In this document: piece by piece, positions 7,053 to 15,160 of the stretch
Numbering within the stretch: the first letter of the stretch is position 1
Layout of the letters: the number at the start of each line of letters is the position of its first letter
Assembly: GCA_963724805.1 (NCBI GenBank)
Contig: CAVRWA010000012.1
Span: 372,001 to 436,000 of the forward strand
From: CAVQZA01 sp963724805
GTDB lineage: Bacteria > Actinomycetota > Thermoleophilia > Gaiellales > Gaiellaceae
Length of the DNA stretch: 64,000 nucleotides
Direction: 5' to 3'
The notes under the pieces: generated by a model
The model's database searches: none
What the model saw: only the letters and a program-made list of their open reading frames with translations
What the model was told of the DNA's origin: nothing
Translations under genes and position numbers: made by a program

Positions 7053-9878
7053 TCACACGGGCGCGAGCGCTTCGCGCACGATGCGATCCTGCTCGCGCTG
7101 GTGTGCGGTCGGATAGCCCTCGCTCGGGCTCGCACGCCACGGCCGGCCGACGAAGCGCAGTGGCACGCCGTCGGGCTTCGCCTCCTCGAGCCGGTGCCGG
7201 ATCGCGCGCCACGGGCCCATGTTCTGCGGCTCCTCCTGCACCCAGACGACCTCCACGAGATTCGGATAGCGCGCCGTCAGCTCCGCCGCGGCCTCGACCG
7301 GGAACGGATACAGCTGCTCGAGCCGGGCGATCGCGATCCGTCCGGCGTCCGCATAGCGCTCGCTGCCGACGAGGTCGTAGTAGACCTTCCCCGAGCAGAG
7401 CACAAGCCGCCGCACCGTCTCGTGATCGGCGGTGGGGTCGTCGAGGAGCGGCGAGAAACGTCCTTCGGCGAGGTCCGCGAGGGTCGACGAGGCCGCCTTG
7501 AGCCGCAGGAGGCCCTTCGGCGTCATCACGATCAGCGGCCGCGCGCTCGCGACGAGCGCCTGCCTGCGGAGCAGGTGGAAGTGCTGCGCCGCCGTGGTCG
7601 GGTTCGCGATCCGGATGTTCTCCTGCGCCGCGAGCTGGAGGAAGCGCTCGAGGCGCGCGCTCGAGTGCTCTGGCCCGTTCCCCTCGTACCCGTGCGGGAG
7701 CAGCACAGTGAGCCGGGAGCTCTGGCGCCACTTCGAGAGGCCCGAGACGACGAACTGGTCGATCACGATCTGGGCGCCGTTGATGAAGTCGCCGAACTGC
7801 GCCTCCCAGAGCACGAGCGACTCCGGCGCGGCGACCGAGTAGCCGTACTCGAAGCCGAGGCAGGCGAACTCGGAGAGAGGCGAGTTCGAGATCTCGAACG
7901 CAGCAGCGGCACCCTCGAGGTGCTGCATCGGCACGTGGGGGGCGCCGGTGTGCAGGTCGTGGAGGACGAGGTGGCGGTGCGAGAAGGTGCCGCGCTCGGT
8001 GTCCTGGCCCGTGAGCCGGATCGGGATCCCCTCGCCCAGGAGCGAGCCGTACGCGAGCGCCTCTGCCTGGCCCCACTCGATTCCCCCTTCGTCGAGCGCC
8101 TCGACGCGCCGCTCGAGCTGCCGCGCGAGCTTCGGATGGACGATGAAGCCCTCAGGCACCCGCAGCAGCTCGGCGTTCAGCTCGCGCAGGCGCTCCGCGG
8201 GCACGGCCGTCGTGGGCGCGCCCGTCGATGAGTCAGGCAGCCGCTCCTCGTGCTCGGCGCGACCGGTGCCGAACGAGGCGCGCAACGCGTCGTGCGCCGC
8301 CTTCATCGAGGCGACCACCTCGGCCTCGAGCTCCTCGACCGCTGTCGGTGTGACGACACCCTCCGCGACGAGACGCGCCGCGTACAGCGCCCGGACGGTC
8401 TCGTGTCCGTTGATCGCCTCGACCATCAGCGGCTGCGTGTACGCGGCCTCGTCCTGCTCGTTGTGCCCGAAGCGCCGGTAGCCGACGAGGTCGACCACGA
8501 CGTCGTGGTGGAAGCGGCGCCGGAACGCCATCGCGAGCCGGATCGCCGAGATCGCGGCCTCTGGGTCGTCGGCGTTGACGTGGACGATCGGGATGTCGTA
8601 GCCCTTCGCGAGGTCGCTCGAGTAGCGCGTCGAGCGGCCCTGGGTCGGATCGGTCGTGAAGCCGACCTGGTTGTTCGCGATCAGGTGCAGCGTGCCGCCG
8701 GTCGAGTAGGCAGCGAGAGCGCTCAGGTTGAGTGTCTCCGCAACGACGCCCTGGCCGGCGAACGACGCATCGCCGTGGATCAGCACCGGCATAGCGACGC
8801 TCGGGTCGTGGAGCCCGGCGCCGCCTGCGCGGTCCGTCTGCACCGCGCGCGCGGTTCCCTCGACGACCGGGTCGGCAGCCTCGAGGTGGCTCGGGTTCGC
8901 GGCGAGCGTGACCGCGATCTCGCCGGCCCGGGTCGCCCGCTGCGCCCGGGCGCCGAGGTGGTACTTGACGTCCCCGCTGCCGCCCTCGGGATCGGCCGCG
9001 ACGGCTTCGAGCGCGCGCTCGCCCTCGAACTCGCGCAGGATCGTCTCGTACGGGCGGCCGACGGTGTGAGCGAGCACGTTGAGCCGGCCGCGGTGCGCCA
9101 TCCCGATCACGACCTCGTGGGCTCCATCCTGCGCGGCGAGCTCGACCGACTCGTCGAGCATCGGGATCATCACGTCGAGCCCTTCGAGCGAGAACTGCTT
9201 CTGGCCGAGGAACGACCGGCGCAGATAGGCCTCCATCCCCTCGACCTCGGAGAGACGCCGGAGCAGGTCGCGCCGCTCGTCCTGCGTGAGCGGTGTGCGA
9301 TAGCGGCCCGACTCGATCGCCTGCCGCAGCCACACGCGCTTCTCGTGGTCGGAGATGTGCTCGATCTCGTAGGCGATCGTGCCCGTGTATGTCTCCTGCA
9401 GCAGCGGCAGCGCGTCGGCGAGCGTCTCGGCGGGGACGTACATCCGCAGCACCGACGCCGGGATCCGCGACTGCAGGTCGGGCGTGAGCCTCGGGATCAG
9501 CGCCATCGGGTCGAGCGCAGGGTCGCCGGGCGGCTCGGAGCCGAGCGGGTCGAGTCGCGCGGCGAGGTGGCCGACCATGCGGTAGGCCTTGACGAGCGCC
9601 ATCGCCGCCGCAACGCCGCCGAGGAGCTCCGCGTCGGGTTCGGTGACCGGCGCCGGCGAGGCGGGCGGGGCGGGCGCAGGCACCTCGACGGTCGAGCCGT
9701 TGCCACCGCCGTTCTCGAGCAGCCGGGCGAGCCCGGGAAGCGACTCGACGAGCTCGGAGTCCCCGCCCTCGAACAGCCTCCGCCACTCGGCCGGTACTGC
9801 GGCCGGATTCCCGAGGTACTCCTCGAGCAGGAGGCTGGCATACCCCGCGTTGAGGCCGTCGACATCCTGTCGGCTCAT
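7053..9878 (-). CDS. sucA: 2-oxoglutarate dehydrogenase E1 component
   Basis: 941 residues, the usual length for a stand-alone E1; it lacks the extra E2-like domain of mycobacterial/corynebacterial KGD/OdhA. It decarboxylates 2-oxoglutarate with thiamine diphosphate and hands the succinyl group to lipoyl-E2 in the TCA cycle. Visible: the N-terminal E2-binding segment (GYASLLLEEYLGNPAAVPAEW), the ThDP domain with IGMAHRGRLNVLAH and HGDASFAGQGVVAETLNLS, the transketolase-like domain with FSHRHLVLHD and LPHGYEGNGPEHSSARLERF, and the C-terminal EEPQNMGPWRAI motif. No sucB or lpd is in the window. The gene stands alone between a small-membrane-protein pair and the GGDEF gene. Confidence 0.97.
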   Translation of the reverse strand: MSRQDVDGLNAGYASLLLEEYLGNPAAVPAEWRRLFEGGDSELVESLPGLARLLENGGGNGSTVEVPAPAPPASPAPVTEPDAELLGGVAAAMALVKAYRMVGHLAARLDPLGSEPPGDPALDPMALIPRLTPDLQSRIPASVLRMYVPAETLADALPLLQETYTGTIAYEIEHISDHEKRVWLRQAIESGRYRTPLTQDERRDLLRRLSEVEGMEAYLRRSFLGQKQFSLEGLDVMIPMLDESVELAAQDGAHEVVIGMAHRGRLNVLAHTVGRPYETILREFEGERALEAVAADPEGGSGDVKYHLGARAQRATRAGEIAVTLAANPSHLEAADPVVEGTARAVQTDRAGGAGLHDPSVAMPVLIHGDASFAGQGVVAETLNLSALAAYSTGGTLHLIANNQVGFTTDPTQGRSTRYSSDLAKGYDIPIVHVNADDPEAAISAIRLAMAFRRRFHHDVVVDLVGYRRFGHNEQDEAAYTQPLMVEAINGHETVRALYAARLVAEGVVTPTAVEELEAEVVASMKAAHDALRASFGTGRAEHEERLPDSSTGAPTTAVPAERLRELNAELLRVPEGFIVHPKLARQLERRVEALDEGGIEWGQAEALAYGSLLGEGIPIRLTGQDTERGTFSHRHLVLHDLHTGAPHVPMQHLEGAAAAFEISNSPLSEFACLGFEYGYSVAAPESLVLWEAQFGDFINGAQIVIDQFVVSGLSKWRQSSRLTVLLPHGYEGNGPEHSSARLERFLQLAAQENIRIANPTTAAQHFHLLRRQALVASARPLIVMTPKGLLRLKAASSTLADLAEGRFSPLLDDPTADHETVRRLVLCSGKVYYDLVGSERYADAGRIAIARLEQLYPFPVEAAAELTARYPNLVEVVWVQEEPQNMGPWRAIRHRLEEAKPDGVPLRFVGRPWRASPSEGYPTAHQREQDRIVREALAPV

Positions 9879-9995
9879 GCGCGCCCCTCGCCGGCGTCGG
9901 CTACCGCCGGGCAGAGCCCGGCTCCGCCGCCGCCTGCCGCGCAGGCAGAGGGGTTTGACCCGGGGCGGCTCACGTCATGTGTTGTAGCAGCCGGG

Positions 9996-10259
9996 CTACC
10001 AGAGAGAGTGCTTCGTGACGACGGCGACCGTCATCCCGAGCACCCAGCACGCCACGCAGACGAACACCGCGATGCGGGCGAGCCGCGCGTTGCGGCCGCC
10101 GATCCCCGTCGCGATCAGCGCCATGAGGATCGCCGGGACGATAAGGCGCAGCGGCTTGTAGAAGACGCCGATCGCGGCGAAGAAGATCGAGAAGGCGGCG
10201 AGGAAGCCGGCGACGGTGTCTGCAGCGCCGCTGCGGCGCGGGATCGACTCGCTGCTCAC
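9996..10259 (-). CDS. Small integral membrane protein, 87 aa
   Basis: Predicted to have about three membrane helices (GFLAAFSIFFAAIGVFY, LIVPAILMALIATGI, IAVFVCVACWVLGMTVAVV) separated by basic loops. No family assigned. It starts at a GTG that overlaps the stop of the upstream membrane-protein gene as GTGA, so the two are translationally coupled and probably act together. The 117 nt between its stop and sucA hold nothing I recognise. Confidence 0.7.
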   Translation of the reverse strand: MSSESIPRRSGAADTVAGFLAAFSIFFAAIGVFYKPLRLIVPAILMALIATGIGGRNARLARIAVFVCVACWVLGMTVAVVTKHSLW

Positions 10260-10519
10260 CGGTCGACTCTACCGTGCGCGAGGGCCCCGCGCCGACCGCG
10301 GGGCGGCATGCGCAGCGGGCCGCCGCGCGGGCCGGAGCGACCGGGCCGCATCCCGGATCGCCGCCACCATCCCGGCGGGCCGTTGTTCCACCCCGTGTCG
10401 CCGGCGGTGCCACCGCCGGGCTCCGGCTCGGCCTTGATCGCCCACCTGATCACGAAGTACAGGTAGACGATCGGGATCTTGAGCACGAACATCATGAAGA
10501 CGAACTCCCACCAGGCCAT
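10256..10519 (-). CDS. Single-span membrane protein with Arg/Gly-rich tail, 87 aa
   Basis: Starts MAWWEFVFMMFVLKIPIVYL, one clear membrane helix continuing to VIRWAIKA, then a cytosolic tail rich in Gly, Pro and Arg (WWRRSGMRPGRSGPRGG). Function unknown; the tail could bind nucleic acid or acidic lipid, which is speculation. There is no Shine-Dalgarno; a TACACT hexamer 10 nt before the ATG suggests a near-leaderless transcript. Its stop overlaps the next gene's GTG (GTGA). The frame stays open to 10600 upstream, but that part lacks membrane character. Confidence 0.6.
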   Translation of the reverse strand: MAWWEFVFMMFVLKIPIVYLYFVIRWAIKAEPEPGGGTAGDTGWNNGPPGWWRRSGMRPGRSGPRGGPLRMPPRGRRGALAHGRVDR

Positions 10520-10856
10520 GAAGGGAGGAAGTGTAGGCGATCGGCCCGGACCGCTCCACCCGGCCACAGACGCGAAAGCCGCGTGCCACAGTCGAGGCAA
10601 GCGAACGCCGCTGCCTCGTGTCGCTGAACCTACCGTGGGTGTCCACAGGCGGAGTCCCCCCGATCGGAGCTACGGGCGCGTCTCGAGGAAACGGTCGAGG
10701 TACCCCCGCCGGGGGGAGAGGCGAATCAGAGGCGCTTCTCGCCGGTCTTTGGGCTACCCCAGAGGGCGCTGTGGCGGACGGGCATCGTGCCCACTGAGAT
10801 GCCGCAGCCTGGGGAAAACTTGCGCACTGTCAACAGGCTGTGGAAAAGGATCCCTC
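10520..10856. other. Gene-free stretch of about 340 nt
   Basis: No convincing coding frame on either strand. It contains a GC-rich palindrome (CCCCCGCCGGGGG, 10703-10715) and two isolated DnaA-box-like strings (GTCCACAGG near 10641, CTGTGGAAAAG near 10838). These are too few and too scattered for an origin. Confidence 0.5.
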
Positions 10857-10991
10857 TCACGAGGGACGCCGCGGGAACCACGGTACGAAAGACGCTCGTC
10901 TCCTGCTGGTAGCGGCGATAGTCCTCGCCCCGGCTGCGCAGCGCCTGCGCCTCGGTCGCCGGGATGTCGGTGACGCGGACGAGGAGGACCG
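10857..10991 (-). pseudogene. C-terminal remnant of a DUF1295-type membrane enzyme, frameshifted
   Basis: About 40 codons after the hydrolase stop translate to VLLVRVTDIPATEAQALRSR then GEDYRRYQQETSVF, the conserved end of DUF1295 (steroid 5-alpha-reductase-like) proteins. The expected next residues VPWFPR appear only after a one-base shift at the AAA run at 10888-10890, and the shifted frame then stops at once with TGA (10857-10859), as in an intact gene. No start codon or N-terminal membrane helices are present upstream, where the alpha/beta hydrolase lies. I read this as the decayed 3' tail of a deleted gene; family assignment is from memory of the motif. Confidence 0.6.
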
Positions 10992-11642
10992 TCAGACGGT
11001 CGATCGGAACCGATCCAGCTCCTCTGCGACGAGGTCGGCCCAGCGCGCGGCTCGTGGCAGCGGCACGAGCCGGCTCCCGAGCGGGCGCACCGCGAGCCCG
11101 TGCACGGCGCCCGGAATCAGCGTGTAGTCGGCCTCGACGCCGAGGGCGCGGACGCGCTCGAAGCCGGCGCGCGAGTGCCGGGGGGCGACGCCGGGCACTC
11201 CGGGAAGCGCACGATCGAGACCGCCCTGGATCACGGCGAGGCGCCTGCCGCGTAACGGCCCCAGGTCGAGCCGGTCGGGAATCCAGGGCGCGAGCCCGAC
11301 GACGGTCCCGACCGCCGGCTCGTCGGCGACCCCGATCGCGACCGCGCCGCCCATCGAGAACCCGATCAGAAGCGTCCGCTCGCCGCCGGTCGCCTCGATC
11401 GCGGCCCGGGCGTCCTCCATGCACCAGGGCAGGCGCCGCCACGACTTGATGCGGTAGCGCAGCTCGGCGAAGCGCAACGCGGGGAAGCGCGGCTGCAGCC
11501 GCGTCACGAGCCACTCGATCGTCGCGCTCCAGGTGCCGGCGACCTCGCCGCCCTGTCCTCCGTTCATGCAGACGACGGCGAGCGGCCCGTCGCCGCCCGA
11601 GATGCGGAGCTCTGCGCCGGTCGAGAGCTGCATCGCCGACAC
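10992..11642 (-). CDS. Alpha/beta hydrolase (dienelactone-hydrolase-like)
   Basis: 216 residues with a nucleophile elbow GFSMGGA (Ser near residue 96), an oxyanion-region motif near CMNGGQGG and a likely catalytic His in GAVHGLAV near 180; the acid residue is probably in the segment RLAVIQGGLDRALP. Substrate unknown; no signal peptide, so cytosolic. A start three codons later (ATG of MQLSTGAEL) is equally possible. Its stop adjoins the DUF1295 remnant, and it is divergent from the small anchored protein at 11800, from which it is separated by 157 nt. Confidence 0.8.
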   Translation of the reverse strand: MSAMQLSTGAELRISGGDGPLAVVCMNGGQGGEVAGTWSATIEWLVTRLQPRFPALRFAELRYRIKSWRRLPWCMEDARAAIEATGGERTLLIGFSMGGAVAIGVADEPAVGTVVGLAPWIPDRLDLGPLRGRRLAVIQGGLDRALPGVPGVAPRHSRAGFERVRALGVEADYTLIPGAVHGLAVRPLGSRLVPLPRAARWADLVAEELDRFRSTV

Positions 11643-11799
11643 GCTATCGAGCGGAGCCGAGGGCTGCTGTCTCGGCTAGGCATGGACTATCCCGTCGGAG
11701 CTCACGCCTCCGTCCTGGTGACCAGGGAAGAGCGCGTCGGCTTCGGCCGTCCGGTTGAGCGAATGAGCTCCCACCGGCAAGACCGAAAGGAGAAACACG

Positions 11800-12174
11800 A
11801 TGACCGTTCACACCACGACTGCTCCGCTGGCCCAGCGGCGGCACCGCCGGCTCCTCGCCGGCGCCGCTGTACTGGCAGCGGTTGCGATCGGGGCCGTGCT
11901 CGCGCTTACTGTCGGCGGAGGCACGCAGAAGGCAGATTCGAGCTCGGCGCTGAAGGCGTCGGTTCCGGCGTCGTCGGTCTCGATCATGTCGCTGACACCC
12001 CAGCAGCTCGCGGACAACGCCCTCGGCACCGGGTACGCCCTGCCGAGCGCCCAGAGCGGCCCGACGGTGGCGTCGGTGCTGGCTTCGATGAGCCCGTCTA
12101 CGCGGCGCTACACCAAGGCGATCATGTCGCTGAGGTTCGCCCAGCTCAAGGCCGGAGCCGCGGGCGCGCCCTAG
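11800..12174 (+). CDS. Small membrane-anchored or secreted protein, 124 aa
   Basis: A basic N-terminus followed by one hydrophobic helix (AAVLAAVAIGAVLALTVGGG) and an external, Ser/Ala-rich domain with a helical C-terminal half (TRRYTKAIMSLRFAQLKAG). No family recognised. Start supported by a strong Shine-Dalgarno (AAAGGAG, 8 nt before ATG). A stable hairpin follows the stop. Single gene, divergent from the hydrolase and convergent with the endonuclease/tRNA-Ala unit. Confidence 0.7.
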   Translation: MTVHTTTAPLAQRRHRRLLAGAAVLAAVAIGAVLALTVGGGTQKADSSSALKASVPASSVSIMSLTPQQLADNALGTGYALPSAQSGPTVASVLASMSPSTRRYTKAIMSLRFAQLKAGAAGAP

Positions 12175-12183
12175 ACGACGCTC

Positions 12184-12729
12184 TCACGGGGGGAGGGGCT
12201 CGGACCTCTCCCCCCGATCAGTGGAGCCAGCCGGGCTCGAACCGGCGACCTTCTGGCTGCCAGCCAGACGCTCTCCCAGCTGAGCTATGGCCCCGCACGA
12301 CGGAAGTGTAGCTTCGAATTCGAACTCTGATGCCCAGTGGATTCCGCTGCGCTGGTTGTTCCGCGACGGTTCGAGCCGCAACTGGATGTTTCTCCGGCCC
12401 GACACGCGCTCGATGGACAGGAAATAGCACCGGTCGACCTCCGGACAGTACGCGGCGAAGGCGTCGACCTCCTCAGGGGTGTAGGCGCGGACACGGACCC
12501 CTCCTCTCGCACGACGCGATGAGTAGCACCGAATGACGACAACGTTCCCGCGGCGCGGAGCCCACTTGCACTGCACTCGGACGAGCCGATCGTCCAGGAC
12601 GAAGATGAGATCGAACCGCCCGCCCTCGGCGACCGGTCTGTAGACATCGACCCCAAGCTTGGTCGCCTGATGCACGATCGCGGCCTCGGCGATCGCGCCC
12701 TTCTGGTTTGTCGTCAATTCGGGCAACAC
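12184..12729 (-). CDS. PD-(D/E)XK endonuclease-like protein, reading through tRNA-Ala
   Basis: The first ~145 codons have the fold signature of the PD-(D/E)XK family typified by the group I intron endonuclease I-Ssp6803I: an N-terminal TTNQKGAIAEAAIV helix with a conserved Glu, then GGRFDLIFVLDDRLVRVQCKWA, where D and QxK form the metal site, and a C-terminal part with YTPEEVDAFAAYC and YFLSIE. There is no stop before tRNA-Ala: the frame continues through the whole tRNA (giving the well-known artefactual peptide AIAQLGERLAGSQ) and stops at 12184. The real protein may end as a non-stop product if RNase P trims the tRNA. No intron was seen in the tRNA. Start GTG 12729 has no clear ribosome site. 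Confidence 0.7.
   Translation of the reverse strand: MLPELTTNQKGAIAEAAIVHQATKLGVDVYRPVAEGGRFDLIFVLDDRLVRVQCKWAPRRGNVVVIRCYSSRRARGGVRVRAYTPEEVDAFAAYCPEVDRCYFLSIERVSGRRNIQLRLEPSRNNQRSGIHWASEFEFEATLPSCGAIAQLGERLAGSQKVAGSSPAGSTDRGERSEPLPP
12188..12215. terminator. Bidirectional hairpin terminator
   Basis: GGGGGGAGGGG (12188-12198) pairs with CCTCTCCCCCC (12205-12215), an 11-bp stem with one G-U pair and a 6-nt loop. It lies between the convergent plus-strand gene ending at 12174 and tRNA-Ala ending at 12222. No T-run on either side. Confidence 0.65.
12222..12294 (-). tRNA. tRNA-Ala (anticodon GGC)
   Basis: On the minus strand the acceptor arm GGGGCCA pairs with TGGCTCC, discriminator A, no encoded CCA. 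Anticodon loop CTGGCAG inside a TCTGG/CCAGA stem gives anticodon GGC. T-loop GGTTCGAGCCC. A TACACT hexamer (12305-12310) lies 10 nt upstream and could be its own -10. The gene lies inside the 3' part of the endonuclease reading frame. Confidence 0.97.
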
Positions 12730-12759
12730 CGCGAAGGGTAGCTGCCGTGGGGGACGGGC

Positions 12760-13164
12760 TCAGGCCGGGATGGCTTCGACCTTCTCGGCCGGCACGTCGC
12801 CCCAGAGATCCTCGAGCCGGTAGTACGCGCGGGCGTCCGGCGTGAAGACGTGGAGCACTACGTCCAGGTAGTCGGCGACGATCCAGGTGCCCTCGCGGGC
12901 GCCGTCGACCGACTTCGGGAGAAGGCGGCCGTCGCGCTTCAGCTGCGCGTGCACCTCGTCGAAGATCGCGTCGGTCTGCCGCGGGTTCTGGCCCGTGCAG
13001 ATGACGAAGAAGTCGGTGTACGTGCAGACGGGCCGCATATCGAGGATCACGACGTCCGTTGCCAGCTTCTCCTGGGCGAGAGCGGCGATGCGACGGGCTT
13101 GTTCGAGCGAGTTCAGAAGCGGTCCGGATCCTCTGTCGGGTGCGGCCAGTCTAGCCGAGGTCAA
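12760..13164 (-). CDS. rsfS: Ribosome silencing factor RsfS (Iojap family)
   Basis: About 134 residues. RsfS binds ribosomal protein uL14 and blocks subunit joining when nutrients are scarce. Family blocks: DVVILDMRPVCTYTDFFVIC, GQNPRQTDAIFDEV, EGTWIVADYLDVVLHVFTP and YYRLEDLWGD. No ATG or GTG is placed suitably; the best start is TTG 13164, which overlaps the nadD stop as TTGA. A CTG just before NSLEQARRI is an alternative. Last of the rplU-rpmA-obgE-nadD-rsfS cluster, the classical order. Confidence 0.92.
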   Translation of the reverse strand: MTSARLAAPDRGSGPLLNSLEQARRIAALAQEKLATDVVILDMRPVCTYTDFFVICTGQNPRQTDAIFDEVHAQLKRDGRLLPKSVDGAREGTWIVADYLDVVLHVFTPDARAYYRLEDLWGDVPAEKVEAIPA

Positions 13165-13718
13165 CGGACGTAGAGACGAAGCTCGGCGATCAGGGCCGCG
13201 ACACCGGGCGGCACCAGGCCGTCGACCGGCTCGCTGCGGGCCACGCGCTCTCGCACTTCGGTCGACGAGACCGCCGTCGGCTCGATGTCGAAGAAGAGCA
13301 CCCGCTCGGGGCGCCGCAGGCCCGCGAGCACCGTTTCGAGCTTCTCCTGCGGGTAGCCGGGACGGGTCGCGACGCCGAGCCGCGCGAGGTCGAGCACGGC
13401 GTCCGGCTCCGTCCACGAGAGGAAGTCGGCGAACTGGTCGGCACCGACGAGGAAAAGCGGATCCTCCCAGGCCCCGGCACGCAGCGAGTCGACCGTGCGC
13501 GGAAACTCGTCGAGGAGCACCTTCGCGAGCCCGTCGAACGCCGCCTCGGCAAGCGCGAGCCGTGCCTCGGCAGGCGCCTCGACTCCCTTGTGCCCGGGGC
13601 CGGCGACGACGAGGACGACGAGCCGCTCGAGCTCGAACCGCTCGATCGCGGCGCGGGCGAGCGCGACGTGGCCGACGTGCGGCGGGTCGAACGCGCCTCC
13701 GAGCAGCCCGATCGTCAC
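13161..13718 (-). CDS. nadD: Nicotinate-nucleotide adenylyltransferase
   Basis: 185 residues; transfers AMP to nicotinate mononucleotide in NAD synthesis. The N-terminal GGAFDPPHVGH carries the nucleotidyltransferase HxGH motif and the C-terminal SSTEVRERV matches the family's ISSTxIR phosphate-binding loop. FLVGADQFADFLSW is also typical. Start is GTG 13718, overlapping the obgE stop as GTGA; the frame is open further upstream but that part is antisense-like and runs inside obgE. Confidence 0.95.
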   Translation of the reverse strand: MTIGLLGGAFDPPHVGHVALARAAIERFELERLVVLVVAGPGHKGVEAPAEARLALAEAAFDGLAKVLLDEFPRTVDSLRAGAWEDPLFLVGADQFADFLSWTEPDAVLDLARLGVATRPGYPQEKLETVLAGLRRPERVLFFDIEPTAVSSTEVRERVARSEPVDGLVPPGVAALIAELRLYVR

Positions 13719-14908
13719 CCGAGTTCGAGCTCCTGCCCGCCGACCTCGACCATGTCTCCCTTGCGGGCGCCGGCAGCCTTCAGCGCCGCGTCGAGCTCCT
13801 CCTCGTCGGGCGCCTCGCCGACGACCCGGAAGCCGCGGTCGGTGCGGTAGATGCGATACCCCACCCGACGCGCGGGCTGCGGCCTGTAGACGAGGAACTC
13901 CGGCAGCTCGCCGCCCGGGGCCGGGGCCGCCGCCGGCTCGGCGGGGCAGAGCTCGAAAAGCGCGCGCTTGAACTCCTCCACACCGGCCCCGGTCGCGCAG
14001 GAGAGGACGAAGGTACGCAAGACGCGGGCATCGCGACTCTGCCATAGGGGCGGCTCGGGCAGCAGGTCGATCTTGTTGAGGACGATCACCTGCGGACGCT
14101 CGTCGAGACCCGCGCCGTAGGCCGCGAGCTCGTCGTCGATCGTCGCGATCCGCTCGTCGACGTCGTCCTCGGAGCAGTCGACGACGTGGACGATCAGGCG
14201 CGCCCGCTCGAGGTGGGCCAGGAACTCGTGGCCGAGGCCGAGCCCCTCGCTCGCACCCTCGATCAGACCGGGCACGTCGGCGACGGTGAGCTGGCGCCCG
14301 CTCGGCGAGTCCACCGTGCCGAGCACCGGCTGGATGGTGGTGAAGGGGTACTCCGCGACCTTCGGGCGGGCGTTCGAGATCCGGGCGAGCAGCGACGACT
14401 TGCCCGCGTTCGGCAGCCCCGCGAGCGCTGCGTCGGCGAGCAGCTTGAGCCGTAGCTCGAGCTCGGCCTCCTCGCCGGGGAGCCCGGTCTCGGCGTAGCG
14501 GGGGGTCTGCCTGGTCGGCGTCGCGAAGCGCTTGTTGCCGCGGCCGCCGATCCCGCCACGGGCGATGACGACCCGCGCGCCCGGGGCGGCGAGGTCGGCC
14601 ACCACCTGGTCGTCCTCGTCGAAGACCTGCGTCCCCACCGGCACGACGAGCTCGACGGTCTCGCCGTCGGCGCCGTGCTTGAGCGCACCGGTGCCGCCGC
14701 CGGCGCGGCCCGCTTTGAAGCGCTTGCGCGAGCGGAAGTTGGAGAGATCGCGGAGGTCGGGATCGGCCACGAGCACGACATCGCCGCCCCTGCCGCCGTC
14801 GCCGCCGTCGGGCCCACCCTTCGGCACGTGCTTCTCGCGGCGGAAGTGCAGGCTGCCGTCACCGCCGCGCCCCGCCTGCACGTGGATGCGGGCGCGGTCG
14901 TGGAACAC
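13715..14908 (-). CDS. obgE: GTPase Obg/CgtA
   Basis: 397 residues. Glycine-rich Obg fold (1-158, many GG motifs such as GGDGGRGGDVVL), Ras-like G domain with G1 GLPNAGKSSL, G3 DVPG and G4 NKID, and a C-terminal OCT domain (VYRPQPARRVGYRIYRTDRG). It acts in 50S subunit maturation and stress control. It follows rpmA by 3 nt, in the usual cluster. Confidence 0.97.
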   Translation of the reverse strand: MFHDRARIHVQAGRGGDGSLHFRREKHVPKGGPDGGDGGRGGDVVLVADPDLRDLSNFRSRKRFKAGRAGGGTGALKHGADGETVELVVPVGTQVFDEDDQVVADLAAPGARVVIARGGIGGRGNKRFATPTRQTPRYAETGLPGEEAELELRLKLLADAALAGLPNAGKSSLLARISNARPKVAEYPFTTIQPVLGTVDSPSGRQLTVADVPGLIEGASEGLGLGHEFLAHLERARLIVHVVDCSEDDVDERIATIDDELAAYGAGLDERPQVIVLNKIDLLPEPPLWQSRDARVLRTFVLSCATGAGVEEFKRALFELCPAEPAAAPAPGGELPEFLVYRPQPARRVGYRIYRTDRGFRVVGEAPDEEELDAALKAAGARKGDMVEVGGQELELG

Positions 14909-14911
14909 GAG

Positions 14912-15160
14912 CTAGTCCGAGATCGCGATGGTTCGCTTGTCGCCGCTCGTGCGGAACTCGACCTTGCCGTCACGCGTGGCGAAGATCGTGTGGTCGCGCC
15001 CGAGGCCCGTGCCGGGGCCGGGGCGGAACCGCGTCCCGCGCTGGCGCACGAGAATCGAGCCGGCGGTGACCTCCTCGCCGTCGAACCGCTTCACGCCGAG
15101 GAACTTCGGCTTGGAGTCGCGGCCGTTCTTCGAGGAGCCAAGACCCTTCTTGTGGGCCAT
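14912..15160 (-). CDS. rpmA: 50S ribosomal protein bL27
   Basis: 82 residues beginning MAHKKGLGSSKNGRDSKPK and containing GSILVRQRGTRFRPG, unmistakable bL27. The N-terminus begins directly at MAHKKG, so there is no cleavable Firmicutes-type extension. The ATG overlaps the rplU stop by one base (TAATG), with AAGGAG upstream inside rplU. Confidence 0.98.
   Translation of the reverse strand: MAHKKGLGSSKNGRDSKPKFLGVKRFDGEEVTAGSILVRQRGTRFRPGPGTGLGRDHTIFATRDGKVEFRTSGDKRTIAISD

Noticed and set aside
10641..10848. DnaA-box-like strings (GTCCACAGG, CTGTGGAAAAG) suggesting an origin
   Set aside because: Only two imperfect, widely spaced matches, with no dnaA, dnaN, gyr or parAB and no AT-rich unwinding region.
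10479..10973. A 164-codon plus-strand frame across the gene-free stretch
   Set aside because: Arg/Ser/Pro-rich with no domain, no ribosome site, and it overlaps the opposite-strand membrane gene and DUF1295 remnant.
12184..12300. Peptide AIAQLGERLAGSQ as a genuine protein domain
   Set aside because: It is the known translation of a tRNA-Ala gene; the sequence folds as a complete tRNA.
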